Below, in pieces: positions 1-8,889 of a DNA stretch of 64,000 nt (position 1 is its first letter; the number at the start of each line of letters is the position of its first letter). The DNA is taken from positions 186,001 to 250,000 of the forward strand of contig NZ_JARRIB010000002.1 of NCBI RefSeq assembly GCF_041647995.1. Reading direction: 5' to 3'. The notes under the pieces are model-generated. The model had not been told where the DNA came from. It saw only the letters and a list, made by a program, of their open reading frames with translations, and did not search any database. Position numbers and translations under genes: made by a program. Origin of the DNA: Pyrococcus kukulkanii. Its GTDB lineage: Archaea > Methanobacteriota_B > Thermococci > Thermococcales > Thermococcaceae.

Positions 1-2
1 GT

Positions 3-776
3 AGGGTACTTTCAAAGCTCCCAGGGGAGTTCTGGGAGTGCCTTGTGCATGGTGAACCTGAGCTTATGTTCAAAGATCAGTACGAGAGGTATGGGTTCGG
101 AAAGTTCGTTACCCTAATGACGATGCTCGCGCTCAACGATTACAGGCTTAAGGGTCCTGCTGAAAAGTATTACTGGCCTCCACTTCACGAGATAATCAGT
201 AAAAACCCTGTCCCGGAGAACCCCGAAGACTTGATCCCAATACTAGAGCAATTTTACCTTAAAGAAATGGCAAAGACCGCGAAGATCAAAAGACTCCACA
301 AGTTCCTTAAAAGCAGTCTAGCAAAGAAGCTTTGGAACTCAACGCCGGACTCCGTCGCCAGAAACTTCAAGCAGATATGGCACGAATTAGCAAAGACCAT
401 GAGCCAAAGGAGAGATGCTAAAACCATAGTGTTTGCGATGAAGGTTATTGGGGAGTGCCTAATACTGGCCGGAAGGAGAGACTTCGACTTTACCGGAATA
501 CCGATCCCCGTAGACAGCAGGGTGAAGAACATAACTCAGAAAATCCTGGGGAAGGAAGTTGATGAAAAAGATGTCAGGAAGTTCTGGGAGCTCGTGTTAA
601 GGAACATCGAAGTTGAAGGAGTAACCATGATCCAGCTCGATAGCTTGGTGTGGCAGGTGGCGGGTCTTGAGTCATGTGAAGAGATAAGGAAGTATTTCCA
701 CGAAAAATGCAAAGTAAAGCCCTCCCAAGAGATAGATGAGGTCATCGAGTACTTTTGCAATTTAGTCGGTGAGTGA
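3..776 (+). CDS. N-glycosylase/DNA lyase AGOG (archaeal 8-oxoguanine DNA glycosylase), 5' end cut off
   Basis: The frame is open from the first bases of the window, so the true start lies upstream; the GTG at 45 is only the first in-window start-like codon. The protein matches the archaeal AGOG family of helix-hairpin-helix glycosylases, which remove 8-oxoguanine and nick the strand. Family marks visible are the AKTIVFAMK segment holding the Schiff-base lysine and the GIPIPVDSRV segment with the catalytic aspartate. About 257 residues are present here, close to the usual full length (roughly 240-260), so only a short N-terminal piece is missing. The stop is directly followed by the ATG at 778, suggesting co-transcription with the next gene. 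Confidence 0.85.
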   Translation, partial: RVLSKLPGEFWECLVHGEPELMFKDQYERYGFGKFVTLMTMLALNDYRLKGPAEKYYWPPLHEIISKNPVPENPEDLIPILEQFYLKEMAKTAKIKRLHKFLKSSLAKKLWNSTPDSVARNFKQIWHELAKTMSQRRDAKTIVFAMKVIGECLILAGRRDFDFTGIPIPVDSRVKNITQKILGKEVDEKDVRKFWELVLRNIEVEGVTMIQLDSLVWQVAGLESCEEIRKYFHEKCKVKPSQEIDEVIEYFCNLVGE

Positions 777-777
777 C

Positions 778-1122
778 ATGAGAATAGCGGTCTACGGAAC
801 ACTACGAAAGGGAATGCCTCTCCATGGGTACCTAACGGGGGCCAAGTTCCTAGGTGAAGACTGGATAGAGGGATTTGAGCTCTACTTTAAATACCTTCCA
901 AAGGCAGTTCGAGGAAAGGGAAGGATAAAAGTTGAAGTGTACGAGGTTAACGAAGAGACCTTTAGGGCTATTAACGAGATGGAGATAGAGAGTGGATATA
1001 AACCGATCGAGATAAACACGAAATTTGGAAAGGCCGTGCTGTGGGAGTGGCCCAGCAAAGTCGATGGAGCAAAAGTAGAGAGCGGAGATTTAGTAGAGTA
1101 CTTCAAGAATGTTCGAAACTAG
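778..1122 (+). CDS. Gamma-glutamylcyclotransferase-fold (AIG2-like) protein
   Basis: A 114-residue protein of the GGCT/AIG2 superfamily, single-domain enzymes that usually release 5-oxoproline from gamma-glutamyl amines. The N-terminal YGTLRKG motif is the family's substrate-binding loop, and the glutamate-rich INEMEIESGYKP segment is where the catalytic Glu is expected. The substrate in archaea is unknown. I chose the ATG at 778 because GGTGAG lies just upstream; a GTG at 769 is the alternative. It abuts the AGOG stop. Its 3' end overlaps the convergent gene at 1090 by 33 nt on the opposite strand, which is unusual. Confidence 0.75.
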   Translation: MRIAVYGTLRKGMPLHGYLTGAKFLGEDWIEGFELYFKYLPKAVRGKGRIKVEVYEVNEETFRAINEMEIESGYKPIEINTKFGKAVLWEWPSKVDGAKVESGDLVEYFKNVRN

Positions 1123-1932
1123 ATCATTGAGAGCCTTTATCACCTCCCCTACGTTCCTCCCAATTCCTCTAGCCTCAATCATGCCCTCGACGTAGAACGT
1201 TACCTTTTCAATTGCCCTCTCTCTATTTTCTCCCTTATTAACAAGCTCTAAGTACTTTTCAACTCCCTTCCCCAGGATACCCATAATCTCCATGATCTCC
1301 TCCTCATTGGGCACGCTCGGCTTCTCCCTCCAAGGCAATAAATCGCTGACCAAAATTTCCTCTTGGGCAACCTTCCAGAGCAGAGCATCCGTAAAATCAA
1401 ACTTTGGGATTTCCATCCCAACTTCTCTCCGGACATGATCCCAAAGCTTTGAGAAGTCGTGAAGAATTCTCTCGTGAACGTTCCTTAATTTCTCGAGGAT
1501 TCCTGGGGTTAGTCGGATAACATGCTCCAGCTCCCCAATTTCATAGCCAAGGGCCTTTGCACCAACTACGAACTTCTTGTTATATATTGGATACTTGTTA
1601 GGGTCAACGGAAAACAGTATCTCGGAAACTGCTCCAGATCCAAACCCAGGGATTTTCACCTTGAGCCTCTCCGATATTGGAACGCTTTCGTCTATTAACA
1701 AGGCGAAAGCTTTGGCCAGCTCTTCGAGGGCCATGTACTTTAAGACTCTCGCATCAACGTACCACCCAATGTCACTGTAGGTAAACCTCAGGGCCCAGAT
1801 TTCACTTGCCAGTTTAATCAGACCTTCCCTCGTCGGCCCTGATATGAACTCATTGAGTGCCGCGATTATGTTTTCCCTGTGTTGCTTCCTCGTCTCCCAG
1901 AACTTTTTTTCAAGCAATGTTTCAACCCCCAT
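1090..1932 (-). CDS. Hypothetical protein with a helix-hairpin-helix-like segment
   Basis: A 280-residue, helix-rich protein I cannot assign. The only recognisable stretch is PGFGSGAVSEILFSVDPNKYPIYNKK (near residues 93-118), which resembles the 'G-G-x-xA-Sx-iL-x-l-xPdkYPi-n' segment found in restriction-associated and DNA-binding proteins, so a nucleic-acid role is possible but unproven. The start at 1932 is preferred over GTG/ATG codons upstream (1956) because AAGGGGAGA lies directly before it. It is convergent with the GGCT-like gene and the coding ends overlap. Confidence 0.6.
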   Translation of the reverse strand: MGVETLLEKKFWETRKQHRENIIAALNEFISGPTREGLIKLASEIWALRFTYSDIGWYVDARVLKYMALEELAKAFALLIDESVPISERLKVKIPGFGSGAVSEILFSVDPNKYPIYNKKFVVGAKALGYEIGELEHVIRLTPGILEKLRNVHERILHDFSKLWDHVRREVGMEIPKFDFTDALLWKVAQEEILVSDLLPWREKPSVPNEEEIMEIMGILGKGVEKYLELVNKGENRERAIEKVTFYVEGMIEARGIGRNVGEVIKALNDLVSNILEVLY

Positions 1933-2048
1933 ATCTCTCCCCTTCCTTATATTCACTTCTAGAGTTTTTAACAGTTTCTTATATTGAGTTTGTATTTCAA
2001 CTCAAACTTACACGAAACTTGTAGTCCCGAAATCTTACTCTAGAGAGA

Positions 2049-3356
2049 CTATACATCAAAGCATGCAAGAAAGACATAAGCAGGAATCATTAGAGGATCC
2101 CGTGAAAATCCTTCTTTGGATAGCGTGATAACCTCCCGTATCTTCCCAACATGAGCTTTTGAAGCCCCAGGATTTTTCCTCCACTTAACCTCAAAGCCAA
2201 CTCCTTCCCTAGTTACTATGTCAATTTCACTGCTATTCCTCCAATAGCCAACCTCGTACCTCCTAGCAAGGTGAGAGGCAACGACACCCTCAACTATCTT
2301 ATCAATCCCAGGCTCCTCGACAAGGCACCACTTTGAGAAGAGGTGATACAAAAAGGGATCAGTCAGATGAACCTTCTTCTCCTTTTTATAGTTCGGCTCG
2401 AGCGTGTTTGGGTCAAGATACGGCAAAACTTTCACAATAAAAGCCTTCTCAAGGAACTCTATGTATCTAAAAACGGTCTTATGAGAACCAACGTCAATTT
2501 CTTTTGCCAACGTATTCCAGCCAAGAGGAGATGGAGCCTTCTCAAGTATCGCCTTTATAATCCTCTTAACTACCCACTCGCTCTTTCCAAGCCTCAAGAT
2601 ATCTCCCCTAACCCACGCCAAATACGTTTCGTAGGTTTCTTCGCTGACCCTGCCAGACTTGAGAACATCCTTGACAGCCCTAGGAAACCCACCACTCTTC
2701 AAGTAAAGGGAGAAAAGTATTCGAAGCTCATTAGTCCAAGGTTTAGCATCGATGCACTCATCCGCCTCAAAGGGATCGCTAACCCGCGGGATGTTCTTGT
2801 AGACTTCAGGAGATGCTACGCGAACGAATTCCCTAAAGCTCAAAGGATACATAATAATATCCCTTCCTTTCCCCCTTCTCCCAGGGAAAGTCTCAACTTC
2901 TCCCTTCAGGTACATGCTAACGGATCCAGTCAAAACCAGGACATCGTTTCTAAACTTGCCCATGTCTACGTACAGCTTTATCGCTCTAAACCACTCCCTT
3001 GGGAACGTTATCTCATCCAAGAATATGTAAGAGCTTTCAATACCTTCAACTTCTCTCATCTCAAAATATTCATCCAAGACATTAATTAACTCCTTATAAT
3101 CCTCAATATAGTCACACCTCAGGTAGAATACCGCCATTGGGTCAACTTCTTCGTCAAGAAGCTTTTTTATCAGGAGTTTTAGGAGAGTGGTTTTGCCAAC
3201 TTGTCTGGGCCCAAACAGGAAATTCAGGGAGAAAGAGTCAAGAGAAATCTCACTAATTTCTTTGGGTATCCATTTAATCTCACTCTCCTTCCACTTTCGG
3301 TAGTCTTCATCATCCTCGAACCTTCCCCTCCACCATGGATTGAAGTGTTCAATCAT
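2049..3356 (-). CDS. AAA-type ATPase with DUF4143 domain
   Basis: A 435-residue member of the large archaeal AAA_14/DUF4143 ATPase family of unknown function. Walker A is GPRQVGKTT (residues 49-57) and Walker B is IFLDEI (111-116). The middle holds a winged-helix-like segment (LAKEIDVGSHKTVFRYIEFLEKA) and the C-terminus a restriction-nuclease-like core (EIDIVTREGVGFEVKWRK, D/ExK pattern). The gene stands alone on the minus strand. Its promoter is embedded between two identical-arm palindromes (3358-3410), implying tight repression. With a winged helix of its own, autoregulation is plausible. These proteins are strain-variable and often treated as mobile or defence-related. Confidence 0.85.
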   Translation of the reverse strand: MIEHFNPWWRGRFEDDEDYRKWKESEIKWIPKEISEISLDSFSLNFLFGPRQVGKTTLLKLLIKKLLDEEVDPMAVFYLRCDYIEDYKELINVLDEYFEMREVEGIESSYIFLDEITFPREWFRAIKLYVDMGKFRNDVLVLTGSVSMYLKGEVETFPGRRGKGRDIIMYPLSFREFVRVASPEVYKNIPRVSDPFEADECIDAKPWTNELRILFSLYLKSGGFPRAVKDVLKSGRVSEETYETYLAWVRGDILRLGKSEWVVKRIIKAILEKAPSPLGWNTLAKEIDVGSHKTVFRYIEFLEKAFIVKVLPYLDPNTLEPNYKKEKKVHLTDPFLYHLFSKWCLVEEPGIDKIVEGVVASHLARRYEVGYWRNSSEIDIVTREGVGFEVKWRKNPGASKAHVGKIREVITLSKEGFSRDPLMIPAYVFLACFDV

Positions 3357-3357
3357 G

Positions 3358-3410
3358 TTGGTAATTGCACTACCAAGACTTTAAAAATATTTTGGTAATC
3401 CAACTACCAA
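3358..3410 (-). promoter_or_regulatory. Promoter of the DUF4143 ATPase flanked by two TTGGTA-N7-TACCAA operators
   Basis: Two 19-bp palindromes, TTGGTAATTGCACTACCAA (3358-3376) and TTGGTAATCCAACTACCAA (3392-3410), start 34 bp apart. Between them sits an A/T-rich TATA-like element (about 3379-3391, read on the minus strand), about 30 bp from the ATPase start at 3356. One palindrome therefore covers the transcription start and the other the BRE/upstream side. This is the layout of a repressor clamping a promoter. The second palindrome also overlaps the last codons of cbiB. Confidence 0.7.
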
Positions 3411-4256
3411 CTCTTTTAAAAGCAGGACAAAGAGTAGCCACTCAACCACAACTAACCAGTAAACCCTCAGGGCCCTCTTCACGTCTTCAAGCTGGGGCTC
3501 CCTCCCAGGGAACCTGTAATAGCTAGGCTTTTCAAGCCACACCCCAAGGATAGCCGACATCGCGGCTATCGGCTTGTCCGAGTTTATCTTATACTTGGCG
3601 AGCTTATAGTGCCTTATAACCTTCCTGGGGCCAAAGGGAAGGAAGAGCAGAACTGTAATCCTCGCAGGGATGAAGTTCAAGGCATCGTCAAGCCTCGCAG
3701 AGAATTTACCGAAGTACTCGTACCTCTCGTTCCTATAACCAATCATCGCATCTAAAGTGTTCACCGCCCTGTAGATTAGGGCCCCAGGAAGGCCAAACAG
3801 GAGGTAGTAGAACAGGGGGGCAACTACGGAATCGTTCAAGTTCTCTGCAAGGCTTTCGATTGAGGCCGAGATTAAGTGGGGCCTATCAAGTGATTTAACA
3901 TTTCTACTCACGATCATGGATACTGCCCTTCTCATCTCCTCTACATCCTCGGTAATCGTCCTTGCCACGTGCTCATAGAGGCTTCTTATGGCGAATGAGG
4001 ACTTAAGGAGGTAAGTCGCTAGGAAGTAGTTCAGGGGGGACGGAAGATGCCCAGGAAGGAGCGAAAGAGCAAAGGCAAAAGCGATAACGGCTAACGCAAC
4101 TAAACATCCAGCGAGGAAGTCAAGGGCAGGACTTCTACGCTTCCATCTTCTGTCAAGTGCACTAATTAAGTGACCAAACCACACGACCGGGTGAAGTTTG
4201 GTGGGAGGCTCCCCCAAGAGCAGATCCCAGAGTAGCGCGAAGATTAAAATGTCCAT
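3381..4256 (-). CDS. cbiB: Adenosylcobinamide-phosphate synthase CbiB/CobD
   Basis: An integral membrane enzyme that attaches aminopropanol (phosphate) to adenosylcobyric acid in the late B12 pathway. About 291 residues from the ATG at 4256; the conserved family opening [21 protein letters not shown] follows at once, so I prefer this start to the upstream ATG at 4319. Other family marks are [19 protein letters not shown] and [14 protein letters not shown], with several hydrophobic segments. It is divergent from the antitoxin/toxin pair at 4353-4962 and belongs to the cobalamin salvage cluster that continues to about 10.5 kb. Confidence 0.92.
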   Translation of the reverse strand: MDILIFALLWDLLLGEPPTKLHPVVWFGHLISALDRRWKRRSPALDFLAGCLVALAVIAFAFALSLLPGHLPSPLNYFLATYLLKSSFAIRSLYEHVARTITEDVEEMRRAVSMIVSRNVKSLDRPHLISASIESLAENLNDSVVAPLFYYLLFGLPGALIYRAVNTLDAMIGYRNERYEYFGKFSARLDDALNFIPARITVLLFLPFGPRKVIRHYKLAKYKINSDKPIAAMSAILGVWLEKPSYYRFPGREPQLEDVKRALRVYWLVVVEWLLFVLLLKELVVGLPKYF

Positions 4257-4352
4257 GATGGAAAAATGGGCACCATTTATTAAAATTGCAGTTAAGAGAG
4301 ACAAAGCGTAAATATACATAACAAATTAAGAATAGTGCAGGGTGAAAATAAA

Positions 4353-4584
4353 ATGGGAGAAATAGTCTTTAAGTTAACTATCCCAAATGAATGGGACGAA
4401 GACTTAAGAAAAGCCCTTGAGAGAAAGCTCATCGTTGATGTCATCGAGGAGTTAGAAAAGCCCATAGAAGAGGCAAGAAAGTTTGAAGAGATAATAAAAA
4501 GATAAAATAACTGACGAAGAAGAAGCAGAAAAGCTCAAAAAAGAGGTAGCAAGGGAAGTTGCAAAATATTATGGAGTGATTTAG
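4353..4584 (+). pseudogene. VapB-like antitoxin, frameshifted in an A5 run
   Basis: From the ATG at 4353 (GGGTGAAAATAAA upstream) the frame gives 50 residues (MGEIVFKLTIPNEWDEDLRK...EEIIKR) and stops at 4503-4505. Removing one A from the run at 4496-4500 restores an open frame through DKITDEEEAEKLKKEVAREV and on to KYYGVI with its stop at 4582-4584, directly next to the toxin ATG at 4585. The joined product (about 76 residues) has the charged helical form of a small archaeal antitoxin. It may be a true mutation, a programmed slip on the A run, or a sequencing error; the sequence alone cannot tell. Confidence 0.7.
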
Positions 4585-4962
4585 ATGGATGTTGCTTTAG
4601 ATTATAATGTCGTATTCTCCGCTCTATATAACAAAGGAGTTTCGTATAGGTTATTCCTTGTTAACCATATTACACAAGCTGTTAGATTCTTTGTTCCCTC
4701 TTACTTCTGGCGGGAGCTTAAGAAGAAAGAGGAAGAAGAATATGATATCATTTTCAATATAATCAAGTCACAAATTATTGCCGTTCCGGATGAAATCGTG
4801 AGGCTGGGAGTAGAGGAAGCTAAAGCGATAACTCCCGACCCTGAAGGTATTCCTTATATAGCACTTAAAGTCCCCTTATTAACAGGAGATTTAAAACTAA
4901 AGAACGCCCTTAAAGACAAGATTGTCGTTTATTCTCCCCCTGAACTATTAAAGATACTCTAG
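4585..4962 (+). CDS. PIN-domain toxin (VapC-like ribonuclease)
   Basis: A 125-residue PIN-domain protein. PIN toxins cut RNA using three or four acidic residues around Mg2+. Candidates seen here are D6 in ALDYNVVFSAL, the aspartates in ITPDPEGIPYIAL and the late TGDLKL aspartate. It begins immediately after the antitoxin stop, with no gap, so translation was probably coupled. If the antitoxin is truly broken, an intact toxin next to it is odd: either the toxin is weak, another antitoxin acts in trans, or the frameshift is bypassed. Confidence 0.75.
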   Translation: MDVALDYNVVFSALYNKGVSYRLFLVNHITQAVRFFVPSYFWRELKKKEEEEYDIIFNIIKSQIIAVPDEIVRLGVEEAKAITPDPEGIPYIALKVPLLTGDLKLKNALKDKIVVYSPPELLKIL

Positions 4963-4973
4963 GGGAATAAGCC

Positions 4974-5387
4974 ATGAAAATGAATATGATCTTAAGGAAA
5001 CTTGAGGAGAAAGGAATAACCATACAAGCAATCATAGACACTGCCCTAGAGCTCTACATAGGGGAAGACAAAGATAAAATCAAGGAAAAGCTACACTCCC
5101 TACTCCTCAGGTACCTTGAAGATATAAACGTTCAAGCCCTCCTGCTTTCCGCAATCCTCCTTGAGGAGAACTTCAAAGTTGAGGGGGATCCCGTTAATCT
5201 CATTGCGGACGAACTGATAGGGATAAACATAGCCGAGTACATCGGGGGAAAGTTCGCCCTCTTCAACTTCTTCTACTACGATACAAGAAAACCGGGTATA
5301 TTAAAGGAGCTCCCACCGTTCCTCGACGATGCGATAGGAGGTTTAATAGCTGGGTGCATGACTAAGCTCTTTGAAGATAAAAGCTGA
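4974..5387 (+). CDS. cobZ: Alpha-ribazole phosphatase CobZ (PgpA-like family)
   Basis: A 137-residue helical protein of the PgpA/CobZ family; the DDAIGGLIAG motif near the C-terminus is the conserved acidic signature. In methanogens CobZ replaces bacterial CobC and removes the phosphate from alpha-ribazole-phosphate or B12-phosphate. The CobZ assignment, rather than phosphatidylglycerophosphatase, rests on the position between cbiB and cobS. Start at 4974 is supported by GGGGAATAAG upstream; ATGs at 4980 and 4986 are alternatives. It lies 11 nt after the PIN toxin. Confidence 0.8.
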   Translation: MKMNMILRKLEEKGITIQAIIDTALELYIGEDKDKIKEKLHSLLLRYLEDINVQALLLSAILLEENFKVEGDPVNLIADELIGINIAEYIGGKFALFNFFYYDTRKPGILKELPPFLDDAIGGLIAGCMTKLFEDKS

Positions 5388-5424
5388 TAAAATTACACGT
5401 CACAACAAAGATTAGGTGAACAAT

Positions 5425-5661
5425 ATGGAAATACCAGAGGACATTAAAGGACTGCTGGGACCCAAGCCTGAGAAAGAAATAATGTTGCTTGCCGCAATTG
5501 AACTATATAGGGAAGGAAAGCTTAGTCTAGGAAAAGCTGCTGAATTTGCTGGTCTCACTGTTAGGGAATTCCTATATGAATTAAGAAAGAGAAAGATCCC
5601 AATTAACTACACTGAAGAAGAGGCAGAAAAAGACGTAAAAACTGTCGAGGGTCTTGTATGA
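5425..5661 (+). CDS. UPF0175 family antitoxin
   Basis: A 78-residue helical protein with the UPF0175 pattern (LLAAIELYREGKLSLGKAAE, then AGLTVREFLYELRKRKIP), an HTH-like antitoxin family commonly paired with DUF3368 PIN toxins. Its role would be to bind and silence the toxin encoded directly downstream and to repress their shared promoter. ATG at 5425 is preferred because AGGTGA precedes it; a GTG at 5416 is in frame. The stop overlaps the toxin start by 4 nt. Confidence 0.85.
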   Translation: MEIPEDIKGLLGPKPEKEIMLLAAIELYREGKLSLGKAAEFAGLTVREFLYELRKRKIPINYTEEEAEKDVKTVEGLV

Positions 5662-6116
5662 TCGTTGTTTCCAATACAAGCCCGCTTATTGGACTATCAA
5701 ATATAAGACATCTTGACATTTTGCGGAAACTCTTCGAGGAGATAATAATACCGCCCGCTGTAGCCGAAGAATTCGGAGAAAAACTCCCAAGCTGGGTTAT
5801 TGTAAGACCAGTTTCAGACGAAAAATTCGTGAAAGTACTCTCTTACTCACTTGGAAAAGGAGAAGCAGAAGCCATTGCACTAGCCCTCGAGCTGAATGCT
5901 GATATTATCATTCTTGATGACTTAAAGGCCAGGAAGTTTGCAGAGGATCTTGGCCTCAATATCATTGGAACTGCAGGTGTGATATTATTGGCAAAAAAGA
6001 GAGGAATTATTAAACAGGTATTTCCTGTTCTAAAGGAACTGAGAGAGAAAGGATTCTGGATCTCTGATGCAATAATCAGGCGCATTATGAAGTCCGCTGG
6101 GGAAGAGGTTGAGTGA
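5658..6116 (+). CDS. DUF3368 PIN-domain toxin
   Basis: A 152-residue PIN-fold protein typical of DUF3368 toxins. Recognisable are [11 protein letters not shown] at the N-terminus (N-x-S variant of the first acidic motif), [11 protein letters not shown] in the middle and [13 protein letters not shown] holding the later aspartates. It overlaps the antitoxin by 4 nt and ends 2 nt before the cobS ATG, so this toxin-antitoxin pair sits inside the cob transcription unit rather than beside it. The pair looks intact. Confidence 0.85.
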   Translation: MIVVSNTSPLIGLSNIRHLDILRKLFEEIIIPPAVAEEFGEKLPSWVIVRPVSDEKFVKVLSYSLGKGEAEAIALALELNADIIILDDLKARKFAEDLGLNIIGTAGVILLAKKRGIIKQVFPVLKELREKGFWISDAIIRRIMKSAGEEVE

Positions 6117-6118
6117 CT

Positions 6119-6805
6119 ATGCGAAACCTGACTCCATTCCTGACGAGGATTCCAATTAAAGGTGACTTTGAAAAGGCCAGGGAGGAAGTTTGGGCCTTTC
6201 CGCTCGTTGCCGTTATAACCTCCCTTCTGCCAACTCTAATCCTGTACCTCAAACTGCCGATGGGGAATTTGCTTGCGGTTTTGGCCCTCTACTTCACCAT
6301 TGGCCTGCTTCACCTTGACGGCCTTGCGGATTGGGCCGACGGGATAATGGTCAAGGGAGACAGGGAGAGGAAGATAAAGGCAATGAAAGACGTAAATACA
6401 GGGATAGCCGGTATTTTCGCGGTAGTTGTTGTTTTGTTAGTTCAGGTGTACTCGCTTGAAAGGGCTCCCTTCTACTCCCTGTATTTGGGAGAGCTGAACT
6501 CGAAGTACGCGATGCTACTGGCCTTAGCGACAAAGAGGCCCCTGGGAAAGGGACTTGGAGCGTACTTCATGGAAGGTATGAACAGGAGAAGCATGGTAGT
6601 CGGAACGGCCCTATACATCATCCTTGTGATCCTCATTTTAGTGTCCTATCCCAGGGCCACAGTTTCACTTCTAGGCTTAGTTTTAGGAGCTTATGCAATA
6701 CACATTTCCCTTAAGAACTTTGGAGGGCTTAACGGAGACTGCATAGGTGCAGTTGCCGAAATAACTAGGGCGGGAACGCTTTTAATTATGACAATTGTCC
6801 AGTGA
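6119..6805 (+). CDS. cobS: Adenosylcobinamide-GDP ribazoletransferase (cobalamin synthase) CobS
   Basis: A membrane enzyme of about 228 residues that joins adenosylcobinamide-GDP to alpha-ribazole(-phosphate). The signatures are [16 protein letters not shown] at the N-terminus, [15 protein letters not shown] (acidic metal-binding motif near residues 66-80), [22 protein letters not shown] at the C-terminus, and several hydrophobic helices between. ATG at 6119 is favoured with GGTTGAG upstream; a GTG at 6113 would overlap the toxin stop. It is the last plus-strand gene of this cob segment. Confidence 0.93.
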   Translation: MRNLTPFLTRIPIKGDFEKAREEVWAFPLVAVITSLLPTLILYLKLPMGNLLAVLALYFTIGLLHLDGLADWADGIMVKGDRERKIKAMKDVNTGIAGIFAVVVVLLVQVYSLERAPFYSLYLGELNSKYAMLLALATKRPLGKGLGAYFMEGMNRRSMVVGTALYIILVILILVSYPRATVSLLGLVLGAYAIHISLKNFGGLNGDCIGAVAEITRAGTLLIMTIVQ

Positions 6806-6913
6806 GGGATTTAAGGAAGTAGGAGAATAAAAGTCTTGTAAGTGGCAATAATGGAGGATATCTAAAAAATTTTCACACAACTGCCTCTTGAGGCTCAAAA
6901 GAGCTCGTAGAAT

Positions 6914-7376
6914 ATGCAAATAAAGTATAGAAAACAAAAGAGACACGAATTCAAATTTACGTGGGAAGGCAAGTTAAAAGACGTGAATATGAGCTCAGTA
7001 GAGCTCCAGCACAAAGCCTTGGAGTGGCGAGTAAATATATCTGATTTTGACACCAACGTATTTCTTGAAATATTGCTAAAACAGAGGAAAGCTGAAATAG
7101 CCAAACAATTCCTAAAAGAACATTCTGGAGAGCTCACAATTACCGATTTTACCTTGCATTCCATTGGAATTATCCTCTCCAGACTAGGACAACCTAACAC
7201 TTTTTTAGAGTTCCTCCAAGACATATTGCCAAATGTCATTGTTGAATCGCCTTGTGGTTGATTCACATTTGAAAAATGGTTTTGACGGTACATATCAATG
7301 TGCGGTAGCCAGTCTAAAAGGACTTACAATTGTCACGATGGACGAAGACTTCAGGAAAGCTCCATACTCAATATAG
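6914..7376 (+). pseudogene. Degraded VapBC-type toxin-antitoxin locus
   Basis: Residues 1-40 of the frame from 6914 look like an antitoxin (HEFKFTWEGKL, SSVELQHKALEWR). They run directly, without a stop, into a PIN-toxin body (ISDFDTNVFLEILLKQRKAE, HSGELTITDFTLHSIGIILS). The frame ends at 7261, but about 7250 onward another frame continues the same PIN domain (FDGTYQCAVASLKG, then [17 protein letters not shown] and a stop at 7374-7376). So antitoxin and toxin have fused and the toxin is frameshifted; the usual acidic pair FDDAYQ reads FDGTYQ. The locus is most likely dead. It overlaps the end of cbiP on the other strand. The 108 nt before it (6806-6913) hold nothing I recognise. Confidence 0.75.
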
Positions 7377-8822
7377 GCTTAACCTTTCTAAAATTCCCTT
7401 TATGTCAAGGTTCTCCTCAACGATTCTGGCAAACCTCTCAATCTCCTCCTCTATGCTCCACTCCTCAATTGATACCGGCTCCAAACCTTTCTCCCTCCTA
7501 AGGAAGTTCAGGAAACGCTCAGTAAAGGAGAAGTTGTGGAAGATTCCGTGGAGGTATGTTCCAAACGCCCTCTCGCCAACGGCACCCTCGGGTTCCAGAG
7601 CCTTTGCCCCGTTTACGGCAGTTATAATGGAGAAAGGCCTCTTGGAGGTGCTCCTACCAAACCTTATCTCGTAGCCCTCCACGCTCATACCCTTGGCAGG
7701 CCCCCACAGGATTTCAGCCTTAAGGTGGTTCGTCCTCTTTACCTTTGAGAATACTGTTTTTGCGGGCAAAAGACCAATGCCCTTAACAACCCCACGCTTG
7801 GACTCAACGTTGTCAACTATCTTCTCCCCAAGCATTTGAAAGCCACCACAGATTCCAACCACGAACGAACCCTCGCGGTGGGCCTCTATTATAGCATCCT
7901 CGAAACCCTCTCGCCTTAACCAGAGCAGATCCTCAACGGTATTCTTACTCCCTGGGATTATTATCAGATCACCCTTAATTTCCTCAGGCCTAGTTACGTA
8001 GTCAACTCCATTGGCCCAATGCAGGGGTTCAAAATCTGTGAAGTTGCTCATGTGGAGGAGCTTTATAATTTGAATGTGGAGCTCGCCCTTAACCTTTGGA
8101 AACTCCACGAGAGAATCCTCCTCGGGAAGGCGGTGCTCCACGTAGGGAATAACCCCCAGGGTTGGCTTCCCGTAGCGTTCCTCTAGGTACTCAAAGCCCG
8201 GCTCGAGGAGTGAGGGATCTCCGCGGAACTTGTTGAAGACGAAGCCTATTATCGCCTCCTTCTCCTCCGGTTTTAGGAGCTCCATCGTGCCAACTATTGA
8301 TGCAAAACTGCCTCCCCGGTCTATGTCCGTAACGAGAATCCCCTTTGCCTTGGCGTGGAGCATAACCCTGGTGTTCGCTATGTCGTAGTCCTTGAGGTTT
8401 ATCTCAACGGGACTCCCGGCCCCCTCAATTATCACGAGGTCGTGCTTCTCCTTGAGCTCATCTAGAACGGCCATTGCTTTCCTAAACAACTCCTCCTTCC
8501 GGGACAGCATGTAATCCCTTGCTGAAACGCTTCCAATGGGCTTCCCCATGAAGACTACCTGGCTCCTCATGTTCCCCTCTGGTTTGAGGAGGATGGGGTT
8601 GAACTTTACCGAGGGCTTCTTCCTGCAGGCGATTGCCTGCAAATACTGGGCTCTGCTTATCTCCCCTCCCTCTATCGTTGGCGCGGAGTTGAGGCTCATG
8701 TTCTGGCTCTTGAAGGGGACAACGTCATAACCCATATTCGAGAAAATCCTGCATAGGGCAGTGGCCAAGAGGGACTTTCCAGCTCCAGATGAAGTCCCCA
8801 GGATCATTAAAGCCTTACCCAT
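7368..8822 (-). CDS. cbiP: Cobyric acid synthase CbiP/CobQ
   Basis: A 484-residue glutamine-dependent amidase that amidates cobyrinic acid a,c-diamide at four side chains. The N-terminal dethiobiotin-synthetase-like ATP-binding motif is GTSSGAGKS (residues 9-17); a family segment [13 protein letters not shown] follows. The C-terminal class-I glutamine amidotransferase domain has [11 protein letters not shown] with the nucleophile Cys. The ATG at 8822 has GGGATGGGG just upstream; the TTG at 8834 is less likely. It is divergent from the cobT-like gene at 8890. No early corrin-ring genes are nearby, so it probably serves salvage of partly built corrinoids. Confidence 0.93.
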   Translation of the reverse strand: MGKALMILGTSSGAGKSLLATALCRIFSNMGYDVVPFKSQNMSLNSAPTIEGGEISRAQYLQAIACRKKPSVKFNPILLKPEGNMRSQVVFMGKPIGSVSARDYMLSRKEELFRKAMAVLDELKEKHDLVIIEGAGSPVEINLKDYDIANTRVMLHAKAKGILVTDIDRGGSFASIVGTMELLKPEEKEAIIGFVFNKFRGDPSLLEPGFEYLEERYGKPTLGVIPYVEHRLPEEDSLVEFPKVKGELHIQIIKLLHMSNFTDFEPLHWANGVDYVTRPEEIKGDLIIIPGSKNTVEDLLWLRREGFEDAIIEAHREGSFVVGICGGFQMLGEKIVDNVESKRGVVKGIGLLPAKTVFSKVKRTNHLKAEILWGPAKGMSVEGYEIRFGRSTSKRPFSIITAVNGAKALEPEGAVGERAFGTYLHGIFHNFSFTERFLNFLRREKGLEPVSIEEWSIEEEIERFARIVEENLDIKGILERLSLY

Positions 8823-8889
8823 TCCCCATCCCAAAATGAGTTATAGCAAAGAATATAAATCCTTGGATAATTTCTCCAACGGTGGTGGG

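Noticed and set aside
2343-3089. 248-residue open frame on the plus strand
   Set aside because: Lies wholly antisense to the DUF4143 ATPase, which has clear Walker motifs; low-complexity composition and no ribosome site.
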